Part shown: piece by piece, positions 26,347 to 33,216 of the stretch | Layout of the letters: every line of letters starts with the position of its first letter | How positions within the stretch are numbered: position 1 is the first letter of the stretch | Assembly: GCA_021154405.1 (NCBI GenBank) | Contig: JAJKIP010000158.1 | Span: 1-48,782 of the forward strand | Length of the DNA: 48,782 bases | Reading direction: 5' to 3' | Origin: Segetibacter sp. | GTDB taxonomy: Bacteria; Bacteroidota; Bacteroidia; Chitinophagales; Chitinophagaceae | Notes under the pieces: generated by a model | Told to the model about the DNA's origin: nothing | Seen by the model: only the letters and a program-made list of their open reading frames with translations | The model's database searches: none | Translations under genes and position numbers: made by a program

Positions 26347-27156
26347 TTGCTCAAAAATAGCGATAAATTGGCAGACACCCCCTTTAAAGGCAGTATCGGA
26401 ACGCCATTTATTGAACTTCAATCAGTAGATAGCACCAACAATTATGCCCTTACACAGGTACATGCGGGTTTGGCACCTCATGGGTCATCTTTTTTCGCTC
26501 ATGAGCAGTTTGCCGGGAAGGGACAACGGGGAAGGGTTTGGAATTCGGAAAAGGACAGGAGCATCATCACCAGCATTGTATTTGACCCACGTCCACTTTC
26601 AGTGAGCAATCAGTTTCAGTTAAGTGCCTGCATAGCTTTATCTACATGTCAGTTCCTTGAAAATTATGCAGGGGAGGACACAAGGATCAAATGGCCAAAT
26701 GATCTTTATTGGCAGGACAGAAAGGCAGGTGGCATATTGATAGAGAACATTATAGGGGGTATTACTGCGGAGGGTAAACCAGGTACAGGATGGCAATGGG
26801 CAATTGCAGGCATCGGCATAAATATCAACCAGGGGGAATTTCCGGAAGGGCTCACCAACCCTGTATCCCTGAAACAGATTACCGGCAAGCATTATGAGCC
26901 GGTCAGACTTGCAAAAGAGTTATACAATCAGGTCGACAAGAACTGGAAAACACTTGCAAAAGATGGGTTTGAGAATATCTACGTCAGTTACCTGGACCGC
27001 CTGTATAAAAAAGGTCAGTCTGTGAAGTTCAAAAAGGGTAGCCGGGTGTTTGACGCCACCATAAAAAAAGTATCTAGAGATGGACTCCTGATCGTACAAC
27101 ACGCTATGGAAGAAGAGTTTAGAACGGGAGATGTAGAATGGATGCTGTTCAGTTAA
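26347..27156 (+). CDS. birA: Biotin-[acetyl-CoA-carboxylase] ligase
   Basis: Attaches biotin to the biotin carrier protein of acetyl-CoA carboxylase. This is the 269-residue short form without the N-terminal DNA-binding domain. Clear features: the entry motif STNNYA, the biotinyl-AMP loop GKGQRGRVW, KWPNDLYW and AGGILIEN around the active site, the GIGININQ strand, and a C-terminal SH3-like domain. No ATG in frame precedes the conserved core. The longest frame uses TTG at 26347, but this lies inside a TACTTTG box; a second TTG at 26368 gives MADTPFKGSIG and is plausible. I keep 26347 with the start uncertain. Confidence 0.9.
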   Translation: MLKNSDKLADTPFKGSIGTPFIELQSVDSTNNYALTQVHAGLAPHGSSFFAHEQFAGKGQRGRVWNSEKDRSIITSIVFDPRPLSVSNQFQLSACIALSTCQFLENYAGEDTRIKWPNDLYWQDRKAGGILIENIIGGITAEGKPGTGWQWAIAGIGININQGEFPEGLTNPVSLKQITGKHYEPVRLAKELYNQVDKNWKTLAKDGFENIYVSYLDRLYKKGQSVKFKKGSRVFDATIKKVSRDGLLIVQHAMEEEFRTGDVEWMLFS

Positions 27157-27280
27157 GTATGGGATTACTTTCCAAATTCGAAATATCACCGGATTCGGTG
27201 AGAAAGACGGGTTCTGAAATTATGTACCTTGATCGGCCAACCAAATCACATTTTTTTTCGATTAACCTTTAAATCAAGTT

Positions 27281-27865
27281 GTGTTGCTGTCGGCAGAAGA
27301 ATTACAGATTCACATCCGGGGCTGTTCCCAAAACAACAGAGAGAGCCAAAAAAAGATTTATAGCTCTTTTTACGGATATGCCATGTCTATTTGCCACCGC
27401 TATACAAATCGTGAAGAAGATGCCACCGAGATCCTGAATGATGGATTCTTAAAGGTCTTTGTCGAAATATATCGTTTCAAGCCAGCGTATGCCGATACCG
27501 TAAGTTCCTTTAAGGGCTGGCTTAGAAAGATCATGATCTACACAGCAATTGACCATTTTCGAAAAAACCAGAAGCACCAGGTGGTAGGAGAATTGAATGA
27601 ATCCTACATGCATGTTCCGGCTACGCATGAAGATGCAGTAGACAAGATCTCTTATGAGGAGATCCTCTCTGCAATCAAATTTCTGACGCCGGGATATAGA
27701 ACAGTGCTTAATTTGTTCATCATCGAAGGATTCAGTCACGAAGAGATCGCGAAGGAATTGGGCATTTCGGTAGGAACATCCAAATCCAACCTTGCAAAGG
27801 CTAGAAAACAGTTGCAAAAACTATTATTCCAGCAAAATCAAACAGTGAATAAAAATGTGGTCTGA
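27281..27865 (+). CDS. ECF-type RNA polymerase sigma factor
   Basis: A 194-residue sigma-70-family factor with only regions 2 and 4. Region 2 contains YAMSICHRYTNREEDATEILNDGFLKVF and the RKIMIYTAIDHFRK DNA-melting part; region 4 contains LTPGYRTVLNLF, the GFSHEEIAKELG turn and KSNLAKARKQLQK recognition helix. The start codon is GTG at 27281, followed by TTG; no ATG is available before the conserved region. The last 11 bases overlap the start of the next gene, so the two are translationally coupled. The next protein probably governs this factor. Target promoters are unknown. Confidence 0.93.
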   Translation: MLLSAEELQIHIRGCSQNNRESQKKIYSSFYGYAMSICHRYTNREEDATEILNDGFLKVFVEIYRFKPAYADTVSSFKGWLRKIMIYTAIDHFRKNQKHQVVGELNESYMHVPATHEDAVDKISYEEILSAIKFLTPGYRTVLNLFIIEGFSHEEIAKELGISVGTSKSNLAKARKQLQKLLFQQNQTVNKNVV

Positions 27866-29291
27866 CGAGATGGACAAGAAAATAAGGGACGCTGCTGAGA
27901 ATGACATCCAAAACTACCAGGAAAAAGACTGGAATGGCATGGAAGTCCTTCTGGATAAACATTTGCCTCAGAAGAAAAGGCGAAGAGGCATTATTGTGTT
28001 CTTCCTTTTGGCCGCTCTGACTGCAACTGGTTACCTGCTTGTAGATTCCGTATCATCCTCCCGTCGTACAGTCTCACAAGAAGAAGAAATCACTACCCCC
28101 CAATCTGCCAGTAACAGCAATTCTGCTACTAATAAAACTGCAGAAAAGACTCAACCTGTTAGCCAGGAGCAAACAGAAAATAATACCAGAACTATCACAC
28201 GCTCCATTGATAATCCAATCCCAAAAAAGGAATTAACCGCTACCAGAACTTCCACAGAAAAAATTAACAGCGGATCGATCAATACTACAGTAATTGCCAA
28301 CAGGAAGAATACAGTTCCGACTACAATCAATTCGAATTTGAACAGTAGTACAAAGGAGTTAATAAAACAACAGGTTATAGTAAACAGCGAAAACATCAAT
28401 AAGATCGCCCGTCCCTTAAAACTCCAAAAGAATCAGCATCCAACCAATGATGTTGCTGCTACAGATAAGAACATTACACCCGCTACAAACGAGAAGAACC
28501 ATAATGACATACAGAATATTGCACCCACTACAGATAAACAACAGACCTCAACTTCAACCTACCCTGCTACTGCTCAAAATGATAAAGTGACAAACCAGGC
28601 TGTTGTTACAGAGAATAAAGAAACTAAATCTGAGCCTGTTGCAGCAACTGACAAATCTTTAAAAAAAGATCGTTCCCCCAAATCATTTTTGAGCAGGCTT
28701 GGTTTTACAGCTTCTGCCGGACCTGACTATAGCTCCGTTAAATTTAAATATGCAGGCCAGGTGAAGCTGAATTATGGTATCGGCCTGAGTTATGCTATTA
28801 ATGATCGTTTTACTTTAAGAACTGGATTTTATGCCGGCAGCAAGGTTTATTCTGCTGATTCAAACTCTTATCATACTCCCTATACAGGAGGCCCCTATTC
28901 TTATAAACTTGATGCTGTTGATGCAGATTGTTTTGTTTATGAAGTGCCTGTAAACCTGGTTTATAATTTTAAGGGGATCGAAAATCATAACTTTTTTGCA
29001 TCTGCAGGGTTATCCAGCTATTTCATGAAGAAAGAAGATTACGTTTATACATATATCAGTCCTTCCGGACAGAAATATTCTCATCTCTGGCAATTCAGGA
29101 ATGAGAACAAACATCCTTTCTCTATCATAAGTCTTTCAGCAGGATACCAGTATAACTTCAGCAAGCGGTTCTCAATGCTAGCTGAGCCATATGTTAAACT
29201 TCCCATTGGTGGAGTTGGAGATGGCAAGGTAATGCTGAACAATACAGGCGTTCTATTTACTGCGGCGTGGAAGCCATTTAGAAAAAAGTAA
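27855..29291 (+). CDS. Membrane-tethered protein with C-terminal outer-membrane-type beta-barrel, putative sigma-factor partner
   Basis: A 478-residue protein of unusual architecture. Residues 1-44 are charged and cytosolic-like (DEMDKKIRDAAENDI, QKKRRR); residues about 45-63 form one membrane helix (GIIVFFLLAALTATGYLL); residues about 65-275 are a Thr/Asn/Ser/Lys-rich, low-complexity spacer; residues about 278-478 contain alternating hydrophobic beta strands like an OmpA-like barrel (LGFTASAGPDYSSV, LNYGIGLSYAI, FTLRTGFYAGSKVY, FSIISLSAGYQYNF). The gene overlaps the sigma factor by 11 bases. No zinc anti-sigma motif is visible. An anti-sigma or envelope-sensing role is my inference from position and topology. 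Confidence 0.72.
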   Translation: MWSDEMDKKIRDAAENDIQNYQEKDWNGMEVLLDKHLPQKKRRRGIIVFFLLAALTATGYLLVDSVSSSRRTVSQEEEITTPQSASNSNSATNKTAEKTQPVSQEQTENNTRTITRSIDNPIPKKELTATRTSTEKINSGSINTTVIANRKNTVPTTINSNLNSSTKELIKQQVIVNSENINKIARPLKLQKNQHPTNDVAATDKNITPATNEKNHNDIQNIAPTTDKQQTSTSTYPATAQNDKVTNQAVVTENKETKSEPVAATDKSLKKDRSPKSFLSRLGFTASAGPDYSSVKFKYAGQVKLNYGIGLSYAINDRFTLRTGFYAGSKVYSADSNSYHTPYTGGPYSYKLDAVDADCFVYEVPVNLVYNFKGIENHNFFASAGLSSYFMKKEDYVYTYISPSGQKYSHLWQFRNENKHPFSIISLSAGYQYNFSKRFSMLAEPYVKLPIGGVGDGKVMLNNTGVLFTAAWKPFRKK

Positions 29292-29299
29292 TACCTATA

Positions 29300-29331
29300 C
29301 CTAAGGGGTTTGAATCCTTAGGGGTCAAAAT
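29300..29331. repeat. Imperfect 16-bp tandem direct repeat
   Basis: CCTAAGGGGTTTGAAT is followed directly by CCTTAGGGGTCAAAAT (12 of 16 identical). The two CCTWAGG parts also form a dyad with a 9-base gap. It stands between the barrel gene and the ABM gene, just upstream of a near-consensus -7 box (TATCTTTA, 29339-29346), and may be a regulator site. Confidence 0.4.
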
Positions 29332-29359
29332 GGTTAGTTATCTTTAACTAAACTCATCT

Positions 29360-29656
29360 ATGATTTTCCGTAACTGGACAGGACTGTGCAAAAAAGAAAA
29401 AGCCGATGATTACATCCATCATCTTCACCAGGACACATTCCAGGAAATTGAAAAAATTGATGGCTTTATTAAAGCATCGATCCTAAAAAGAGAATTGCCG
29501 GAAGGTGTGGAATTCCTGGTAATAACAGAATGGCAATCCCTTGATGCCATTAAACAATTTGCAGGTTCTGATTATGATACAGCGGTAGTTCCTCAAATAG
29601 TTCGGGATATGATGGTTCGGTTTGATGAAAAGGTGAGACATTATGAAATAATATAG
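29360..29656 (+). CDS. Antibiotic biosynthesis monooxygenase (ABM)-domain protein
   Basis: A 98-residue protein with a ferredoxin-like ABM fold: NWTGLCKKEKADDYIHHL, the EIEKIDGFIKASILKRE strand-helix and EFLVITEWQSLDAIKQFAG. Members include small oxidative enzymes, heme-degrading proteins and proteins of unknown role; nothing here favours one. The heme-binding Asn/His pattern of IsdG is not obvious. It is 68 bases after the barrel gene, preceded by a tandem repeat and a near-consensus -7 box, so it probably has its own promoter. Its transcript ends at a hairpin shared with the convergent DUF5777 gene. Confidence 0.8.
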   Translation: MIFRNWTGLCKKEKADDYIHHLHQDTFQEIEKIDGFIKASILKRELPEGVEFLVITEWQSLDAIKQFAGSDYDTAVVPQIVRDMMVRFDEKVRHYEII

Positions 29657-29671
29657 CATCCCGTAAAAAGA

Positions 29672-29703
29672 AAGGGCTCCCTTTTAAAAAAAAAGGAACC
29701 CTT
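29672..29703. terminator. Convergent terminator between the ABM and DUF5777 genes
   Basis: AAGGG...CCCTTTT and AAAAGG...CCCTT form an imperfect A/T-rich stem-loop. On the plus strand it lies 16 bases after the ABM stop codon. It is weaker than the other terminators in the window. Confidence 0.5.
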
Positions 29704-29726
29704 ATTACCAACTGTGCTGCTTAAAG

Positions 29727-30686
29727 CTATTTTCTGGTTTTTTTCTTCTTATTAAAGTTAAAGTCGCGGGCTATTGTGAATCCCCATCTGAACTGCCCCT
29801 TACTCCAGGTACGCGTAGTACGCGGAATGAATCTGTTCTCAAGGATATCAGTGGCATTAGTGAAATTGAGCGTGAACGTATGTCCTTCAGTCAGTATTTC
29901 AAACCCAACACCGATATCATCATAAAACTTGATTCCACGAGACTTAAAAGCATCAGTAGTTTCCTGTTTTCTGAATGGATGGAAATAATCTACCAATAAA
30001 CTATACCGTCCGCCTAAATGGATCCTGGAAGCAGCACCCAAAGCGAAATAGGTCTTCTGATCATAATCCAGGGAATGCTGGCGGTTAACCATAGTAGGTA
30101 TCAGTTCAAGTGAAACGCCACCCATTTTCCTTGCAATCATTAACTGGTAAAGACTGCTGAATCTGTCCCTGAACCCGTCAACAAAATTTTCATTGGCAGG
30201 ATTAGTACCTGCATGCATTGTTGCCACCACGCCATTTACATAGGCTGCAACAGATATGGGATGACCGGGATCATTTTCCATTTGCTGCAGGATCAGCCAT
30301 TTCAATCCCAGTTCATACATTTTCTGTACCTGCTGCTCACCTTTATACCTTGCAAGGGAAAGGTTTAAGCGTTTGCTTAATCCGTATTGAAATCCGATCC
30401 TGACATCCACCGCATCATCCAATCCGAAAAAATTCTTGATCCCGCCAAAATCGCCACCTATATCGTTGAAGTTATGGCTGACCTTAAACTGAAGCACCCC
30501 TTTCGGGATCATGTAAACGGTATTTGCATTGATCAGTCGGGGAGCGTAAAACAAATGGGCCGGAGATTTTTCATTCGTTGACATTCCCGAGCTTTCTGCT
30601 GGTCTGGCAGGCAATATGCTTGTGGTATCCTGGCATACTCCTTCCAGCGCCAGGCAGCATCCAGCTAGCGCTAATATTCTTTTCAT
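29727..30686 (-). CDS. DUF5777-family outer membrane beta-barrel protein
   Basis: A 319-residue protein with a signal peptide (MKRILALAGCCLALEGVCQ). Residues about 40-310 alternate hydrophobic and polar positions as in a beta-barrel, with recurring signatures of the DUF5777 family: APRLINANTVYMIPKGVLQF, DIGGDFGGIKNFFGLDDAVD, FQYGLSKRLNLSLARYK, LVDYFHPFR and FTLNFTNATDILENRFIPRT. Function unknown; family members are often near peroxidase or cytochrome genes. Here it comes 75 bases after bcp and could share its transcript. The Lys-rich C-terminal tail (KKKKTRK) is odd for a barrel, which normally ends in an aromatic residue. Confidence 0.83.
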   Translation of the reverse strand: MKRILALAGCCLALEGVCQDTTSILPARPAESSGMSTNEKSPAHLFYAPRLINANTVYMIPKGVLQFKVSHNFNDIGGDFGGIKNFFGLDDAVDVRIGFQYGLSKRLNLSLARYKGEQQVQKMYELGLKWLILQQMENDPGHPISVAAYVNGVVATMHAGTNPANENFVDGFRDRFSSLYQLMIARKMGGVSLELIPTMVNRQHSLDYDQKTYFALGAASRIHLGGRYSLLVDYFHPFRKQETTDAFKSRGIKFYDDIGVGFEILTEGHTFTLNFTNATDILENRFIPRTTRTWSKGQFRWGFTIARDFNFNKKKKTRK

Positions 30687-30761
30687 GCAAAGAGAGATTT
30701 AGCAGTATTAATCGGCGAAAGGAGAAAGTGAGTTGCCTGCTTTTCAGGAATAGGCCCCTGG

Positions 30762-31238
30762 CTAAGAAGTCAATTTCTTCCATGCATCCACGATCTCTTC
30801 AGCGTGGGCCTTGTTTTTGGGACGAAGGAATATATTGCGGATAATGCCATTCTCATCAATGATAAATGTGGTGCGATGAACACCCATATAATGATGCCCA
30901 AATAGCTGCTTTTCACCCCAAACACCATAGCGTTCCAGTATCTCATGGCTGGTATCGGCAATCAGCGTGAATGGCAGCTTGAATTTCTTCTCAAACTTCT
31001 TATGCTTTTTGGCATCATCCGGACTGATCCCCACAACTTCAAATCCTTTTTTCTTCAAAAGCCCATAGTTATCTCTCAGGTTACAGGCCTGTATGGTGCA
31101 GGTAGGAGTATCATCTTCAGGATAAAAATAGAGTACCAGTTTCTTTCCTTTGAAATCTTCGAGGGAAATCTCCTTCCCATCCTGATCAACACCCTTAAAG
31201 TCAGGGGCAGGAACACCTTCTGTTAACTGTGTTGGCAT
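30762..31238 (-). CDS. bcp: Thioredoxin-dependent thiol peroxidase (Bcp/PrxQ)
   Basis: A 158-residue peroxiredoxin that reduces H2O2 and organic peroxides using thioredoxin. The peroxidatic Cys 47 lies in TPTCTIQAC and the resolving Cys 52 is five residues later, the pattern of alpha-type PrxQ/Bcp. Other motifs: FYPEDDTPTC, LRDNYGLLKKKGFEVVGIS and FIIDENGIIRNIF. It is 4 bases after the large M23 peptidase gene, thus co-transcribed. Cytosolic: no signal peptide. Confidence 0.95.
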   Translation of the reverse strand: MPTQLTEGVPAPDFKGVDQDGKEISLEDFKGKKLVLYFYPEDDTPTCTIQACNLRDNYGLLKKKGFEVVGISPDDAKKHKKFEKKFKLPFTLIADTSHEILERYGVWGEKQLFGHHYMGVHRTTFIIDENGIIRNIFLRPKNKAHAEEIVDAWKKLTS

Positions 31239-31242
31239 TTGA

Positions 31243-33060
31243 TTATTTCTTTTTCCGAGCCGGTGTTTTCTTTATCGATTTCTTTTTGCCAGTCGTTTTC
31301 CTGGCAGGTTTTTTCTTTGGTGGAGTGTAAGGATATTTCTTGAACCACCAGGTACGTGTGGTAGTATTTCCAGCAATATCTTCTACTGTAACATTTAATT
31401 CATGTACTCCGTAAGGACATCTTTCATCAAATATATAGACCCAGGAATGTCCTTTATCATTAGTGAATCTCAACCACTGGCCATCCAGTTCCGCTCTGAA
31501 GCTCTTTATTCCGAAATTATCAGACGGAGTGAATACGATCCTGCTGGCGCCACTCAGGTTCAATGTATCCGCACTTCCCAAACTGTTGATTGATGGAGGA
31601 ATGATATCAGCATACGCCTGAAAATATCCAAAATCACCAAATTCGGCTGTCAGCCATCCATCGGCTTCCTGTCTAGCCAAACGCACATTGGCACTGCCAC
31701 GATATGATCTCTTAATTACGAGTTTATCTCTCCAGTTGCCGGGAATTTCTTTATCAGGTCTAATGCGAACGGTGAAACTTCCCTGAACGGGTATGGAAGC
31801 CTCGTTCAACTGGTGGATGGCCGATACAGAATACGATTCAAGGGATGCATTCCTATAATAAAATGGTCTGACTGAATCGTAGAGAGCCGCTGCAGGTAAG
31901 CTGACTTGAAAATCGGGCCGCTTTAATTCATTTGGTTGTCCCGGTATAAATAATGGGAACTGGGAAGGTTTTTCTGATTTGACCGTTGCCAATGCATCAT
32001 CATGCCTTATCTGGAATTCAAGTGTAGAAACATTCTTATAGGAATCACTTATTTCTATCCGGATAGTATGGGTTTCAGTATCATTCAATTCAATTACCCC
32101 ATTGCCAAATGCTTTATGATAAACACCTCCTCTATCACCGGGTAATTGTGAAAGATGCTGCATGAATACACCACCATCTTCATGATAGGTATAGTCGATC
32201 TGGGAATTCATGTACCGTGTTTCATCATAACTTATGCTGTCAATCACAAAATCAACCTGCAGTTGATCATCCAGGTAAAGTTTGGCGGAATAGATCCCAT
32301 CCTGGTTAGCGGAACCATTAATCCTGTCAAACGCCTGGATACCGAAACTGACCTTATTCAATCCTGTGGAGATTACCGGTACTCTGGGAATTACATAGCC
32401 GTTCCCCACCTTCTTGAGCGGAAAAAATTTCTTCGCTGATTCAAAAATGCTGACACTGCGATCATACATGGCAAGTTTCACCATGGAGGGAGGCGTATTA
32501 TCCTGCAGTGGAAACCCAAATAATAATGGATTTAAACATTCGCCGGTTCTTGTATCCCTGATCTCAAAATGCACATGTGGGCCCTGCGAAGCTCCGGTAC
32601 TACCACTGTATGCGATAAAGCTTCCTTTGGAAACCGGAAATTTATCTTTCGGTATTTCCAGTTCAACAGCCCATGATTGCTGAGCATACTGCTGCGCTGT
32701 AACATAAGCTTCCAGTGCAGGATTAAAATCATTCAGGTGCCCATACAGCGTTGAAAGCCCATTAGGGTGATTTATAATAATAAATCTTCCGAAGCTGCTG
32801 GGTCGTATTCCTACAAAAGCTATGTATCCTTCCGCTGCGGCGTACACCAGCTGGTTCACTTTCTGATCTGTGCGAACATCCAGGCCCATATGCCAGTGAT
32901 TATCCCGCAGTTCGCCCATATTGGCAACAATGGAGGGAGCAAGGTTCAGCGGCCAACGAAAATAGCCCCTGGGATATTTGGGAGTTTGCGCCTGCAGTAT
33001 CAAAGAAGGCAATAGGAACGATATCAGTACAAGGGTAGTAAGTCTGCTTTTCAAGGCCAC
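31243..33060 (-). CDS. Large exported M23-family peptidase with Lys-rich C-terminus
   Basis: About 605 residues. A signal peptide (KSRLTTLVLISFLLPSLILQAQ) is followed by an M23 domain at about residues 25-190: zinc ligands in HWHMGLDVRTD and GPHVHFEIRDTRTG, with FGRFIIINHPNGLSTLYGH between. The remaining 400 residues hold Ig-like beta domains (IRIEISDSYKNVSTLEFQIR, VEDIAGNTTTRTWWFKK) and a highly basic tail rich in Lys and Arg. Likely a peptidoglycan endopeptidase or cell-surface factor. No ATG exists upstream: GTG at 33060 or TTG at 33054 gives a proper signal peptide. A TTG at 33108 would lie upstream of the probable promoter (TATTTTTG, 33094-33101), so I reject it. Forms a unit with bcp. 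Confidence 0.88.
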   Translation of the reverse strand: MALKSRLTTLVLISFLLPSLILQAQTPKYPRGYFRWPLNLAPSIVANMGELRDNHWHMGLDVRTDQKVNQLVYAAAEGYIAFVGIRPSSFGRFIIINHPNGLSTLYGHLNDFNPALEAYVTAQQYAQQSWAVELEIPKDKFPVSKGSFIAYSGSTGASQGPHVHFEIRDTRTGECLNPLLFGFPLQDNTPPSMVKLAMYDRSVSIFESAKKFFPLKKVGNGYVIPRVPVISTGLNKVSFGIQAFDRINGSANQDGIYSAKLYLDDQLQVDFVIDSISYDETRYMNSQIDYTYHEDGGVFMQHLSQLPGDRGGVYHKAFGNGVIELNDTETHTIRIEISDSYKNVSTLEFQIRHDDALATVKSEKPSQFPLFIPGQPNELKRPDFQVSLPAAALYDSVRPFYYRNASLESYSVSAIHQLNEASIPVQGSFTVRIRPDKEIPGNWRDKLVIKRSYRGSANVRLARQEADGWLTAEFGDFGYFQAYADIIPPSINSLGSADTLNLSGASRIVFTPSDNFGIKSFRAELDGQWLRFTNDKGHSWVYIFDERCPYGVHELNVTVEDIAGNTTTRTWWFKKYPYTPPKKKPARKTTGKKKSIKKTPARKKK

Positions 33061-33093
33061 AAAATTAAGTACTAGAAATAGAAAATGAAGTGG

Positions 33094-33101
33094 CAAAAAT
33101 A
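33094..33101 (-). promoter_or_regulatory. Bacteroidota -7 box for the large M23 peptidase gene
   Basis: TATTTTTG on the minus strand matches TAnnTTTG. It implies a start of transcription near 33089, about 29 bases before GTG 33060, and therefore decides against the more upstream TTG start. No TTG at the -33 spacing. Confidence 0.5.
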
Positions 33102-33147
33102 GTTGCAAAAATTTAAGATTAAAGAGCCTTAAAACGGCTCAAAACCT

Positions 33148-33155
33148 TACTTTTG
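33148..33155 (+). promoter_or_regulatory. Bacteroidota -7 box for carB
   Basis: TACTTTTG followed by C matches TAnnTTTG exactly, 62 bases before the carB ATG. No good -33 TTG. A small AGCC/GGCT stem (33125-33139) lies upstream. Confidence 0.6.
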
Positions 33156-33216
33156 CGCAATTTGTTTTTTCAGTCCTCCCAGCAATAATGTATGAGGGGC
33201 ACAGATCAAAAAAAAA

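Noticed and set aside
27186-27201. TCACCG/CGGTGA hairpin after birA as terminator
   Set aside because: The 6-bp stem has no T-tract on either strand; too weak to call.
33061-33108. Upstream TTG start for the large M23 peptidase
   Set aside because: The added hydrophobic residues double the signal peptide, and the codon lies upstream of the -7 box at 33094-33101.
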